Assembly (NCBI RefSeq): GCF_003606385.1
Contig: NZ_CP032514.1
Coordinates: forward strand, 2,170,001 to 2,234,000
Source: Actinomyces lilanjuaniae
Lineage (GTDB): Bacteria; Actinomycetota; Actinomycetes; Actinomycetales; Actinomycetaceae
Reading direction: 5' to 3'
DNA length: 64,000 nt
Shown here: positions 44,856 to 56,875 of the stretch, one piece after another
Layout: every line of letters begins with the position of its first letter
How positions within the stretch are numbered: position 1 is the first letter of the stretch
Translations under genes and position numbers: made by a program
The notes under the pieces: model-generated
Database searches by the model: none
Seen by the model: the letters and a program-made list of their open reading frames with translations, nothing else
What the model was told of the DNA's origin: nothing

Positions 44856-46115
44856 CTAACCGGCGCACCCGGGCACCTCCCGACCGCGCCTGATCACCCG
44901 GACAGGGCGCAGCGCGGTGTCCGTGACCACGACGTCAGCCCGCAGACCCGCCACCAGCGCCCCGACTTCCGGGTCTCCCAGGACCCGCGCCCCCTGGAGG
45001 CTGGCGGCGTATACGGCGTCCGTCAGATCCACGCCCCCGCGCCAGGTGGTGCGCACGACGTCGATGAGATGGGCAGTTCCCCCGGCGATGGTGCTGCTAC
45101 CCGTGACCCGGGCAATCCCGCCGGACACCGTGACGGCAGCCGGGCCGAGCGCATAGCTCCCGTCCGCCATACCCGCAGCCGCCATGGCATCAGTAACGAG
45201 CACGAGGCTCTCACGTCCCAGGACCTCAAAGAGCTCGGTGACCAGCTCAGCAGACAGGTGCACTCCGTCGGCAACCAGCTCCAGGACGACCTCCCCACGT
45301 CGAGCCGCAGCCAGGAAGGCAGGAACGGGACCCGGGTGGCGGTGGTGGACAGGAGGCATCGCGTTGAACAGGTGGGTGACCGTGGGGCGCCGGGAGCGGA
45401 CCGGCAGACCTGCGGCCCGGCGGGAGGAGATCCGGTCGACCGCGTCGGCCACAGCAGCCCGCACCGCATCACCGTCAGCATCGGTGTGCCCGTAGGAAGG
45501 CAGCGCCCCCGCGCTGACAAGGGCAGCATTGACCCCTGCGGTCCCCGTGACACCAGGCTTCTCCGGGGCCACGGTCATGGTTGCCACATGGCCACAGGCC
45601 AGGCGGGCGAGCTCACGGACCAGGTCCGCGTCAGGCTCGGTGAGGAAGGCCGGGTCCTGGGCCCCACAGCGCCGTGACGACAGGAAGGGCCCCTCGTAGT
45701 GGATGCCGGCCAGCTCACCGTCCTCGCACAGGCGGGCGAGGAGCCGAGTCCGGTGACGCAGGACCTCAGGAGCCGCCGTAACGCAGGAGGCTACGAGCGA
45801 GGTGGTGCCGTGGCGACGGTGCTCCATGACACCGACCATGACCTGCTGCGGCGTCTGCGCATCGGGGAAGGACGCACCCCCGCCCCCGTGACAGTGGAGG
45901 TCCACCAGACCGGGAAGCAGATAGCCTCCCTGCGGTGCAGGCACAGCCTGGTCCAGAGCCGGACCATAACCTGCGCTTCCGGCTCGGTCAGCCTCTCCCA
46001 CCCAGGCGATGCGGCTGCCTTCGGTAACCACGAGCCCGTCGTCAATGACCCGCTCCGGCGTGACCACCCGACCGCGCAGGACATGGGTGCATGTCATCAC
46101 TTGCTCGTTGCTCAC
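44856..46115 (-). CDS. nagA: N-acetylglucosamine-6-phosphate deacetylase
   Basis: Removes acetate from GlcNAc-6-P in amino-sugar recycling. The amidohydrolase fold shows LPGLVDLHCHGGGGASF (metal-binding HxH), IHYEGPFLSSRRCGAQDP (metal Glu), GHTDADGDAVRAAV and THLFNAMPPVHHRHPG. The catalytic Asp is in LVLVTDAMAAAGMADGSY. At 419 aa it is slightly longer than typical (about 380). No nagB or regulator lies next to it. The start at 46115 has several alternatives in the first 10 codons. Confidence 0.93.
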   Translation of the reverse strand: MSNEQVMTCTHVLRGRVVTPERVIDDGLVVTEGSRIAWVGEADRAGSAGYGPALDQAVPAPQGGYLLPGLVDLHCHGGGGASFPDAQTPQQVMVGVMEHRRHGTTSLVASCVTAAPEVLRHRTRLLARLCEDGELAGIHYEGPFLSSRRCGAQDPAFLTEPDADLVRELARLACGHVATMTVAPEKPGVTGTAGVNAALVSAGALPSYGHTDADGDAVRAAVADAVDRISSRRAAGLPVRSRRPTVTHLFNAMPPVHHRHPGPVPAFLAAARRGEVVLELVADGVHLSAELVTELFEVLGRESLVLVTDAMAAAGMADGSYALGPAAVTVSGGIARVTGSSTIAGGTAHLIDVVRTTWRGGVDLTDAVYAASLQGARVLGDPEVGALVAGLRADVVVTDTALRPVRVIRRGREVPGCAG

Positions 46116-46238
46116 GGCACCAGTGTGGCACCCGCAGAAGCAGTGACACTTCCGTACGTTCCAGCCTGGGCGCAGCGAGGTGCTACGACCTGCCCGTCCA
46201 GCCGGCAGCAGCCAGCCCCCAGTCGGTGCGCAGCCGAC

Positions 46239-47540
46239 CTAGACCTGGGCCAGGCGCCGCTGGACGTGCCCGACAACCCGTTCCACATCGTGCTCCAGCC
46301 GGGCGGACGGAGCCTGCCCGCCCAGCCACAACAGACCCTCACTAACCGGACGCACCGCGACCAGGCGCCCCCGGTCCACCAGCAGAGGGCGGAACATGCC
46401 GTTGGATGCCGGACATATCAGCGCCTCTCCGGCCGCGTCAGTCAGGCACAGGCGGTCCTTGTACCCCACGTGCAGCTCGTCGAAGGAGGGAAGGAACAAG
46501 GTCCGCCCGGCAGCACGACGGCTGGAGGCCAGGAGCTCTGGCAGGTCAGCGCGCAGGTAACGGACCCGCGCCCGGTCGCTCGGCGCCACCGAGGAGCTGC
46601 TGTCCTGGGAGGCTCTGCCCTGGCGGCCAACGACGCCCTGGGCACCCAGGACATCAACTGCCCCTCGCAGACCACCCCTCACCGTCGCCCGGGCAAGAGG
46701 TACCCGTGCAGTCGCCAGGTCCACCTGGTACCCGGCAGCGGTGGTGACCTCGACGGCGTCCTCAAGCGCCTGGAGGCATTCCCTAACCGGCAGCGTAGTC
46801 CATCTGGCGAGGTCCGCAGCGCTGACCGGTCCGTGGGAGGTCGCGTACCTACGGGCGATCTCCGCCAGCGCGGCCCGGTGTCCGCCGGTTCCGCGGGCGC
46901 CGCCTCCCGTGCCGCCTGGTCCCGTCTGTGCGCCGGGAAGGCTGCGGGCGTCCACGACAAGGTGCTCGTTGCCCCGCCTAGGCCCCTGGGCCAGCACGCC
47001 CTCGCGGTGGAGGCGCACGATCAGGTGGCGCCGTCGCCCGGCCCCAGTAGCCAAGGAGCCAGCAGCCTCTGTGGCCGGGATCAGACCCGCGTCCACCCAG
47101 GCACTGACAAGCGCGGCCCGCGTCACTGGCCCGCGCTCGGCAACGAGTCCCAGGGCGGTGTCGGCCGCACGGGCCAGCACGGAGTCATCGATTCCAAGAC
47201 GCTGCTCGCTGGAGCGCGTCCACGCGTCGGTGCGGTGCATCAGTGCCACGCGCAGCCAGTGGTGGTCGGCAGCCGTGGTGATGTGGGCGGTGCCGCGCAT
47301 CGGCCAGGAGCGTACGAGCCTGCCTGTCTCAAAGGCCGCGTCAACATCCGGCCCTCCTGCGTCCTCGGCACGCACGACCAGAGCGTGCGCAACAGCGGAG
47401 ACCTGCTGGCCCTGGACTGCCAGCAGGCGTCGCACCGCCTCGACGGCATCCGGGGCGGTCGTGGCGGGGACGAACCCCTGGGCGACAATGCGCAGGTAGG
47501 ACATCTCGCGCGGGGCGGCCGCGGGCCGAGCAGCAGGCAT
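46239..47540 (-). CDS. Winged-helix (HTH_42) protein, possible AlkZ-like DNA glycosylase
   Basis: A 433-aa member of the HTH_42/DUF1006 family. It opens DAVEAVRRLLAVQGQQVSAV (QGQ at residues 43-45), then VRSWPMRGTAHITTAADHHWL and tandem winged helices, ending near LSEGLLWLGGQAPSARLEHDV. AlkZ/AZL DNA glycosylases of this family use a Q-x-Q motif at this place with a hydrophobic central residue; here it is Gly, so activity is uncertain. It is followed 6 nt later by nucS start-side codons on the same strand (nucS upstream), supporting a DNA-repair context. Its start is ambiguous within the first 13 codons. Confidence 0.82.
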   Translation of the reverse strand: MPAARPAAAPREMSYLRIVAQGFVPATTAPDAVEAVRRLLAVQGQQVSAVAHALVVRAEDAGGPDVDAAFETGRLVRSWPMRGTAHITTAADHHWLRVALMHRTDAWTRSSEQRLGIDDSVLARAADTALGLVAERGPVTRAALVSAWVDAGLIPATEAAGSLATGAGRRRHLIVRLHREGVLAQGPRRGNEHLVVDARSLPGAQTGPGGTGGGARGTGGHRAALAEIARRYATSHGPVSAADLARWTTLPVRECLQALEDAVEVTTAAGYQVDLATARVPLARATVRGGLRGAVDVLGAQGVVGRQGRASQDSSSSVAPSDRARVRYLRADLPELLASSRRAAGRTLFLPSFDELHVGYKDRLCLTDAAGEALICPASNGMFRPLLVDRGRLVAVRPVSEGLLWLGGQAPSARLEHDVERVVGHVQRRLAQV

Positions 47541-47546
47541 GACGTC

Positions 47547-48242
47547 TCAGAACAGCCGGGCGGCGGAGTCGTCCATGCCGCGCATGGCGTCGTAGTCGAG
47601 CACGACACACCGGATCCCCCGGTCCTGGGCCAGCACCCGGGCCTGGGGCCTGATGGTCTGCGCGGCGAACACTCCGTGCACCGGTGACAGCAGCGGGTCA
47701 CGTTCCAGCAGCTCCAGGTAGCGAGTCAGCTGCTCGACCCCGTCGATCCCGCCTACGCGCTTGATCTCCACGGCCACGGAGGTGCCGTCTGGAGCCTTAG
47801 CCAGGAGATCTACCGGGCCAATGGCTGTGGGGTACTCCCGGCGCACCAGCCGGTGCCCGGGTCCCAGGAGCTCGATCTGCTCGGCCAGCAGCTGCTGGAG
47901 GTGGGACTCCACCCCGTCCTTGGTCAGGCCCGGGTCCGTCCCCAGGTCCTGGGTGACGTCAGACAGCACCTCGTAGACGCGGATGACCAGCCGGTCGTCA
48001 GTCTTGGTGGCCTGGACCTGCCAGACCTGGGTGACGCCGTCCAGCGCGTCCTGCGGGTCAGGGTCGGTGACAGTGAGACGAGCAGGGGCTGTCATCCAGT
48101 TCAGGGGCTTGTAGGAGCCTCCGTCAGAGTGGACGAGGACCGACCCGTCGGCCTTGAGCATGAGGAGCCGCCTGGCCCGGGGCAGGTGGGCGTCCAGACG
48201 GCCGGAGTAGTCCACGGAGCAGGAGGCGATGACAAGGCGCAC
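47547..48242 (-). CDS. nucS: Mismatch endonuclease NucS (EndoMS)
   Basis: Cuts both strands at mismatches and replaces MutS/MutL in Actinobacteria and some archaea. The N-terminal DNA-binding domain opens [20 protein letters not shown]. The C-terminal RecB-like nuclease carries [15 protein letters not shown] (catalytic Asp) and [23 protein letters not shown] (ExK). The 231-aa length is normal. The C-terminal end [12 protein letters not shown] resembles the known beta-clamp-binding tail region. It is located close to the ATP synthase operon, as in mycobacteria. The winged-helix gene follows on the same strand. Confidence 0.95.
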   Translation of the reverse strand: MRLVIASCSVDYSGRLDAHLPRARRLLMLKADGSVLVHSDGGSYKPLNWMTAPARLTVTDPDPQDALDGVTQVWQVQATKTDDRLVIRVYEVLSDVTQDLGTDPGLTKDGVESHLQQLLAEQIELLGPGHRLVRREYPTAIGPVDLLAKAPDGTSVAVEIKRVGGIDGVEQLTRYLELLERDPLLSPVHGVFAAQTIRPQARVLAQDRGIRCVVLDYDAMRGMDDSAARLF

Positions 48243-48475
48243 CCGGACACTGTAACGGCTCAGGCAGGCGGAGCCGGGCGCAGCGCGCGCCGGACCTGGA
48301 CACCAGCCGGGTCGGGCCGTCCGCTACCGGCACGACACGGCCGCACAGGATCGTGCCCAGCCACACGGGACCGCAGGCTACCGCGCCTATCTGGCCCCGG
48401 AGGAGGAAGTCCGCACGAGCCGGGTCATCCTCGGGACGGACGCGCTGCGAGACGCTGCCACAGCAAACTTGCGCC

Positions 48476-49969
48476 ATGACAGCCGCTCCCCCTACTCCCC
48501 CCGCACCTGAGCCTCCCAGCCACGACGACGACGGCACCCCGCAGGCTCCCGGTTCCACCAGTGCCTCAGACCTGGCTGAGCCCGCCGACTCCCCGGCACC
48601 GACCACGCCCAGCAGACCCGACGCCTCGTACTACTCCTGGCGGCTGCCACGGCGCCGGGGCGCCTATCTCACCGGCACGGCTGGCCCCGACCGTCTTACC
48701 GGGCTGGACGCCGCCCGCGGACTGGCGCTCATCGGCATGATGGCGGCGCACGCAGCCTTCACCACCTGCGGGCTGACCACGCTACCGGGCCTGCTCAACC
48801 AGAGTCACGGGCGCTCCTCAATCCTCTTCGCCACTATCGCCGGGTTCTCCCTGGGTATCATGTCAGGCGGCAGGAACCCACACAGCGGTGAGCGCCTGGT
48901 GCGCACCCGGCTGCGGCTGATGGTGCGCAGCGCCATGCTCCTGGTCCTGGCCGCAGTCATATCCTGGCTGGGCACGCCGGTAGCGATCATTCTCGGCTTC
49001 TACGCAGCCTGGCTGGTGCTGGGGATCCCGTTCCTGCGTGTGCGCCCCTCGCGCCTGTTCCTGCTGGCGGGAGCCTGCGCGCTCACCGGCGGCGTCGTCT
49101 CCGTCGGTCTACCGGCCCTCGCCCAGGAGCTGGGGCTCACCCTCCAGCCGTCCATGGGCGACGGCAACAACGCCGTCACGGACTTCTTTGTTACCGGAAC
49201 CTACCCGGGTGTGGTGTGGATGGCCTTCATCTTCCTGGGCCTGGGACTGTCCCGGCTGGACTGGTCCCGTACCGTCAACCTGCGACGGCTGGCGGGAGCC
49301 GGCCTGCTGTGCGCAGTTATCGGCTACGGCTCAGGATGGGCGCTCTCGCAGGTTGTCAACCCCGAGTTTCCGGAGACCTTCCACCTTGTCAGCCCGGCCG
49401 ACCCTGCCGAGTGCTTCTCCGTTGGTGAGCTGTCGTCCTCCCTGGTCGTGAACGACCCGGGCAGCAGCCTTCCCTCCGGGTCGAGCTCCTGGAAGGACAC
49501 CGTCCCAGATGGGTCTGAAGGCTCTGGGATCCCTGAGCCGGGGTCGGCAGACAGTAGCGTCCTGAGCAAGGGCGCCCTGTCCACAGAGCCGACGATCTCC
49601 TTGCCAGACCTGAGATACCTGGCCACAACCGAGCCCCACTCCGGATCGCCCTTCGAGGTCGTGGGCTCCGGGGGCGTGGCGATGGTAGTCATCGCCGTGG
49701 CCCAGCTGGTGGCCCGCCGTGCCCGCTACCTCCTCGCCCCTCTGGCTGCTGCCGGGTCCATGTCCCTGACCGTGTACTGCGGACACCTGGTAGTGTTCTG
49801 GGTGCTGGGGTCCACCACCCTGCGCTACGGGGAGTCCAACCTGCTGTGGGCGGCCATGGCTGGCGGATCCTGCGTGTTCGCCATGGCCTGGTTCGCGGTG
49901 TTCGCCCGGGGTCCGTTGGAGCACCTGGTGCACGTGGTCTCGGTTCGGGCCACCAGGGCCAGGGACTAG
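48476..49969 (+). CDS. Polytopic membrane protein, DUF418/DUF1624-like acyltransferase fold
   Basis: ATG 48476 opens a 497-aa protein. A Pro/Thr/Asp-rich cytoplasmic leader of about 65 residues comes first. The conserved LTGLDAARGLALIGMMAAHA (first TM with the R-G-x-A-x-I/L-x-G motif of the DUF1624/HGSNAT-like superfamily) follows. Some eight to ten TM segments come next, including LVLAAVISWLGTPVAIILGFY and WMAFIFLGLGLSRLDW. A soluble Ser/Gly/Pro-rich loop at about residues 305-400 is unusual for the family. The last segments hold SMSLTVYCGHLVVFWVLG. Acyl transfer to a surface glycan is plausible but unproven. Confidence 0.78.
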   Translation: MTAAPPTPPAPEPPSHDDDGTPQAPGSTSASDLAEPADSPAPTTPSRPDASYYSWRLPRRRGAYLTGTAGPDRLTGLDAARGLALIGMMAAHAAFTTCGLTTLPGLLNQSHGRSSILFATIAGFSLGIMSGGRNPHSGERLVRTRLRLMVRSAMLLVLAAVISWLGTPVAIILGFYAAWLVLGIPFLRVRPSRLFLLAGACALTGGVVSVGLPALAQELGLTLQPSMGDGNNAVTDFFVTGTYPGVVWMAFIFLGLGLSRLDWSRTVNLRRLAGAGLLCAVIGYGSGWALSQVVNPEFPETFHLVSPADPAECFSVGELSSSLVVNDPGSSLPSGSSSWKDTVPDGSEGSGIPEPGSADSSVLSKGALSTEPTISLPDLRYLATTEPHSGSPFEVVGSGGVAMVVIAVAQLVARRARYLLAPLAAAGSMSLTVYCGHLVVFWVLGSTTLRYGESNLLWAAMAGGSCVFAMAWFAVFARGPLEHLVHVVSVRATRARD

Positions 49970-50084
49970 TCGCAGCGCCGGACCGTCCCATTAGCCGGAC
50001 TGACGTCCCCGCGTAACCACCTCAGTCGCGTGGGGGATAACGCGTGGGGGAAAGAGACAGCAGGCGAGGGCTGCCAGGACCTGA

Positions 50085-50495
50085 TCAGAACAGGCGGGGC
50101 TGCTGGGGTGCGGCAGCCTCCACCCAGGCCACCAGTGCCGCATAGGAGTCCTCCATCATCGCCAGGTCAAAGCTGCCCAGCGCGTCACGACAGCGTACCT
50201 CCACCACACGTCCCTGCGCCCGGCGGCGGCGGGCACCCTCCACCTCCAGGTCGATCCGTGCAAAGGAGCGTGAGGGACGCGGGGACAGGGACATGAGCCG
50301 GTACCACTCCAGGGACTCGCTGCGGAAGGATGCCACCCCGCTGAACCATCGGGTGCCTTCCTTCACCCGCCAGGCGCACTCGAAGGAGCCGACCTGCCCC
50401 GCCAGGTGGCGCACGCGCACCAGGAAGCCAGCAGCACACAGCAGCACGACGACCAGGGTGGCGACCGCCAGGACTGCCCACGTGTGCGCCATCAT
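50085..50495 (-). CDS. DUF2550 membrane-anchored protein
   Basis: A 136-aa protein with one N-terminal TM (AVLATLVVVLLCAAGFLV region, residues about 5-25). A soluble domain follows: FECAWRVKEGTRWFSGVASF, then LEWYRLMSLSPRPSRSF. This matches DUF2550, which in Actinobacteria almost always follows atpC (Rv1312 in M. tuberculosis). It is 2 nt downstream of atpC and the last gene of the ATP synthase operon. The function is unknown. Confidence 0.9.
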   Translation of the reverse strand: MMAHTWAVLAVATLVVVLLCAAGFLVRVRHLAGQVGSFECAWRVKEGTRWFSGVASFRSESLEWYRLMSLSPRPSRSFARIDLEVEGARRRRAQGRVVEVRCRDALGSFDLAMMEDSYAALVAWVEAAAPQQPRLF

Positions 50496-50497
50496 GC

Positions 50498-50875
50498 TCA
50501 GACCCTGTTCTCCTCTGGGGAGCCGCCGCCAGCGCGGGAGGCACGGTCCTCAGCCGTCCCCTCCATGGTCGCCTCGTCTGCGGCGATAGTGACGGTGTCG
50601 TGGTCCACCGAGCAGAAACCGCCCGTGACCCTGATCAGTACCAGCGAACCGTCACCCGACGCGTCACCCGGGCTGCTGTCCCGACCGTCGTCACCGCTGT
50701 CTCGGTGGGTCGTGATCCGCACCAGCCCGGAGCCGATCACGGCCAGGATCGGCTGCCGCCCCGGCAGGACGCCCATCTCACCGTCGACCAACGGGACAGA
50801 CAGCTGCGCAGCGTCGCCAGACCACAGGTGGCCGGAGGGTGAGACCACCTCGATGCTCAGCGCCCCCAGTGCCAT
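50498..50875 (-). CDS. atpC: ATP synthase epsilon subunit
   Basis: A 125-aa F1 epsilon subunit coupling the c-ring rotor and regulating ATP hydrolysis. It opens ALSIEVVSPSGHLWSGDAAQLSVPLVDGEMGVLPGRQPIL, the typical beta-sandwich. The usual C-terminal helical hairpin is nearly absent: the protein ends with a short charged tail after VTIAADEATMEG. Short epsilon subunits of this kind occur in Actinobacteria. A Gly/Asp/Ser insert at residues about 63-75 is unusual. It lies 27 nt after atpD. Confidence 0.92.
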   Translation of the reverse strand: MALGALSIEVVSPSGHLWSGDAAQLSVPLVDGEMGVLPGRQPILAVIGSGLVRITTHRDSGDDGRDSSPGDASGDGSLVLIRVTGGFCSVDHDTVTIAADEATMEGTAEDRASRAGGGSPEENRV

Positions 50876-50902
50876 GGCTCCTCCTCCCGTCCGGTGCCTC
50901 GC

Positions 50903-53334
<2,432 letters not shown>

Positions 53335-53335
53335 G

Positions 53336-54967
53336 TCAGTCCCTCCTGACCACGAGCCGCTCGTGGGTACGCTCGGCGGGGCTGGGTGCCTGCGGGTCAG
53401 CAGCCTGAGCACCGAGCACCCGTCCGTCGGCGACGTAGGAGGTGCGGAAGGACTCCACCGCCTGGCGCAGTGCCTCCTCAGTCTCCGTATCCAGGTCACC
53501 CGTGGTGCGGATCGTCTCCAGCACCGTGGTACGGCGTCGCAGGTGGTCCAGGAGGGAGGCCTCAAAGGGGAGGACCTCGGAGACCTCCAGGTCGTCCAGG
53601 TAGCCGTTGGTCCCTGTCCACACCGAAGCCACCTGCTCCTCGACGGGGTAGGGCGTGTGCTGGGGCTGCTTGAGCAGCTCCATGAGGCGCTCCCCACGGG
53701 TGAGCTGGGCCCGGGTGGTGGCGTCCAGGTCGGAGGCGAACATGGCAAAGGCCTGCATAGAGCGGTACTGCGCCAGGGTGATCTTGAGGGTTCCCGCTAC
53801 CTTCTTCATGGCCTTCACCTGCGCCGCACCCCCCACTCGCGACACGGAGATGCCCACGTCCACGGCAGGGCGCTGGTCAGCATTGAACAGGTCGGACTGG
53901 AGGAAGATCTGCCCGTCGGTGATGGAGATGACGTTGGTGGGGATGTAGGCAGAGACGTCGTTGGCCTTGGTCTCGATGAGCGGCAGGCCAGTCATCGAAC
54001 CGGCGCCAAGATCGTCGGAGAGCTTGGCGCAGCGCTCCAGCAGGCGGGAGTGGAGGTAGAAGACGTCACCGGGATAGGCCTCGCGGCCCGGGGGGCGGCG
54101 CAGCAGCAGGGACACGGCCCGGTAGGCTTCCGCCTGCTTGGACAGGTCGTCGAAGACGATGAGCACGTGCCTGCCCTGGTACATCCAGTGCTGGCCGATG
54201 GCCGACCCGGTGTAGGGGGAGAGGTACTTGAAGCCCGCCGGGTCGGAGGCCGGAGAGGCGACGATGGTGGTGTACTCCAGGGCGCCGTGCTCCTCCAGGG
54301 TGGCGCGCACGGAGGCGATGGTGGAGCCCTTCTGCCCGGTGGCCACGTAGATGCAGCGCACCTGCTGGGCGGGGTCACCGGTCTGCCAGGCCGCCTTCTG
54401 GTTGAGGATGGTGTCCAGGGCAATGGCCGTCTTGCCGGTCTGGCGGTCACCGATGATAAGCTGGCGCTGGCCACGACCGACAGGGATCATCGAGTCAATG
54501 GCCTTCAGGCCGGTCTGGAGCGGCTCGTGGACGGACTTGCGGGCCATGACGCCGGGCGCCTGGAGCTCCAGGGCACGCCGGGTCTGCGCGGCAATCTCAC
54601 CCAGCCCGTCGATAGGCCGACCCAGGGGGTCAACCACGCGCCCCAGGAAGGCGTCACCTACCGGCACGGAGAGCACCTCGCCGGTGCGACGCACTACCTG
54701 GCCCTCATCGATACCGTCGAAGCCGCCCAGGACGACTACGCCGATCCGGCGCTCCTCCAGGTTCATGGCCAGCCCGGCGGTCCCGTCCTCGAAGGTCAGC
54801 AGCTCGTTGGCCATGACTCCGGGCAGGCCCTCGACATGCGCGATCCCGTCGGCGGCGAAGACGACGTGCCCGACCTCCTCCGCGGCCACCTGCGCGGGCC
54901 TGTAGGACGCGGCGAACTCGGCAAGGGCCGAGCGGATCTCCTCGGGCCTGATGGTCAGCTCTGCCAT
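53336..54967 (-). CDS. atpA: ATP synthase alpha subunit
   Basis: The non-catalytic nucleotide-binding F1 subunit, 543 aa. P-loop [33 protein letters not shown] segment ([14 protein letters not shown]), [19 protein letters not shown] region and the Arg-finger segment [21 protein letters not shown] are intact. The N-terminus starts [20 protein letters not shown]-terminal low-complexity tail ([17 protein letters not shown]) is typical of actinobacterial AtpA. It lies 125 nt downstream of atpH. Confidence 0.97.
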   Translation of the reverse strand: MAELTIRPEEIRSALAEFAASYRPAQVAAEEVGHVVFAADGIAHVEGLPGVMANELLTFEDGTAGLAMNLEERRIGVVVLGGFDGIDEGQVVRRTGEVLSVPVGDAFLGRVVDPLGRPIDGLGEIAAQTRRALELQAPGVMARKSVHEPLQTGLKAIDSMIPVGRGQRQLIIGDRQTGKTAIALDTILNQKAAWQTGDPAQQVRCIYVATGQKGSTIASVRATLEEHGALEYTTIVASPASDPAGFKYLSPYTGSAIGQHWMYQGRHVLIVFDDLSKQAEAYRAVSLLLRRPPGREAYPGDVFYLHSRLLERCAKLSDDLGAGSMTGLPLIETKANDVSAYIPTNVISITDGQIFLQSDLFNADQRPAVDVGISVSRVGGAAQVKAMKKVAGTLKITLAQYRSMQAFAMFASDLDATTRAQLTRGERLMELLKQPQHTPYPVEEQVASVWTGTNGYLDDLEVSEVLPFEASLLDHLRRRTTVLETIRTTGDLDTETEEALRQAVESFRTSYVADGRVLGAQAADPQAPSPAERTHERLVVRRD

Positions 54968-55092
54968 CTGTCGTCTCCTTGGATGAGTGGGTGCTGTGTG
55001 CGCGCAGTGGCGCGTCCCCGCTGGGTGGACGCGCCCGTGACCAGACTGGCAGCGGGAGCAGGGCGCGCTATGACCGGTGGAACCACGATAGA

Positions 55093-55905
55093 TCAGCCCG
55101 TCACCTGCTGGCGCAGGTCGGCGATGGTGCTGGCAACTGTGCGGTCCAGGACGTAGTCCTTGACCGTGACGCGCATGCCGCCGATAACCGAGGGGTCCAC
55201 CTCAGTGCTCAGCTCGACGTCGGTGCCCAGGCGGCGGGTGAGGATGGAGCGCAGGCGGGCCTCCTGCTGCGTGCTCAGGGGCTGGGCAGTGACCACGTCA
55301 GCGATAGTGCGGTGCTGGATAGCGGCAGCCCTCTCCACCACACGTCTCAGGTTGCGCTGGGTGCCGCCCTCAGCACGGTGACGCACGCACCATCGCAGCA
55401 GGCTCATCGCCGGGGCGGACAGATGGGAGGCGAAGACCTGCTCCGCCAGCTGCACCCGGGCCTCGGTGGTGGTACGCCGGGAAGGATCCAGCGCCTCACG
55501 CAGCTCGGGAGCGGCTGCGAGCTGCTCCAGGACGCCAAAGATCTCACGTTCGATACCGCCCACGGTTCCGTCAGCGTAGGCACCGGCCAGAAGCGCCTCG
55601 ATACCGAGGTCGTGGAGGGCGGAGATAATGTCGACCGGCTGCGACCAGCGCCGCCGCGCCATGGAGCACAGCAGCTCCACCACACGCTCATCCACCCGCC
55701 CCGCAGGAGCCGCGATGCCAGGTCAGCCTTGTCCTGCCCTCGCGCCCCGGGTCCGTGAGCGGCCCCCGCAAGGGGAGGCTGCGACCTGGTGGGCGACGTC
55801 AAGGATCTGGCGGCCCAGCTCCTCCCCCTGGGGACCTGCGGCTGCCAGCACCGGGGCCCAGGCGGCCCGGACCTCGGCGCGGGTTGCGGCGGTCCCGGTA
55901 TTCAC
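55093..55905 (-). CDS. atpH: ATP synthase delta subunit (three single-base frame breaks)
   Basis: The peripheral-stalk subunit binding the top of F1. GTG 55905 overlaps the atpF stop (GTGA). The first frame gives [18 protein letters not shown] and [16 protein letters not shown]. It is lost at GGGG 55772-55775, continuing [12 protein letters not shown]. It is lost again at CCC 55737-55739, continuing [14 protein letters not shown] third loss at CCCC 55699-55702 returns to the original frame with [18 protein letters not shown] through to [21 protein letters not shown]. Three added bases give about 271 aa with the family pattern throughout, so undercalls are far more likely than triple mutation. 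Confidence 0.88.
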
Positions 55906-56491
55906 CGCAGCTCCTCGGCGGCAGCGCCGTCGTCAACGCCGCCGATGGGGCCGAGCGTGTCAAGCTCATCCATGAAACGGTCGATGACGCGGGCCGACAG
56001 GTCGGTGTCGCGCAGCTGCTCGCCGACGATCTGCTCAGCCAACGAGGAGGCGAGCAGGCCGACGTCGGTACGCAGGGAGATCTGGGCCGCCTGCGTGTCA
56101 GCCATGATCTGCCGCTGGGCCGCCTCGTGGATAGCGACCGCCTCCGTCTGGGCCTCGCGACGCGCCTGGGCGAGGATCTCCCTGGCCTGACCCTGCGCGT
56201 CCTCACGGATCCTGGCAGCCTCGTGGCGCGCCTCCTCCACCAGCTGAGCAGCCTGCTGTTGCGCGTCAGCCTGCTGCTGCCTGGCCTTGTCAGCCAGGTC
56301 CAGCCCCTCCTGGATGCGCGCCGCGCGCTCGTCGAGGGCGGCGTAGATCCGGGGGAGACCGTACCTGCCCACCAGGAGGAGGATCACCAGGAGGGTGACG
56401 GCCGCCCAGAAGACCTCGTACAACGGGGGAAGCAGGAAGGATACGCCTCCGACCTCCTCCCCGGCGGCAGCCGGGATGACCACGGAAAGCA

Positions 56492-56492
<1 letters not shown>
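55902..56492 (-). CDS. atpF: ATP synthase b subunit
   Basis: Peripheral-stalk stator, 196 aa. One TM anchor (VFWAAVTLLVILLLVG, residues about 27-43) is followed by a long amphipathic helix rich in Ala/Gln/Glu (KARQQQADAQQQAAQLVEEA and onward). This forms the b-dimer coiled coil up to about residue 170. ATG 56492 overlaps the atpE stop by one base (TGATG), implying coupled translation. The stop overlaps the atpH GTG. Confidence 0.95.
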
Positions 56493-56740
<248 letters not shown>

Positions 56741-56777
56741 TCAGGTTTCTCAGGTGCCGGGTGGGCGTCGCCCTTCC

Positions 56778-56822
56778 AGTGCTGTCAGCTACTGTCCGCT
56801 GTCGACAGCTACTGACAGCACT
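56778..56822 (-). repeat. Inverted repeat in the atpB-atpE gap
   Basis: agtgctgtcag (56778-56788) pairs perfectly with ctgacagcact (56812-56822) across 23 nt that themselves contain the palindrome tgtcgaca. The stem lies between atpB and atpE and may stabilise the atpE message or attenuate read-through, as uneven c-subunit stoichiometry requires. That role is inference. Confidence 0.8.
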
Positions 56823-56875
56823 AGCAGGAGGTACCTCATCACGGGCTCCGCCCCGGCGCGACCAGCTCGTGCACG

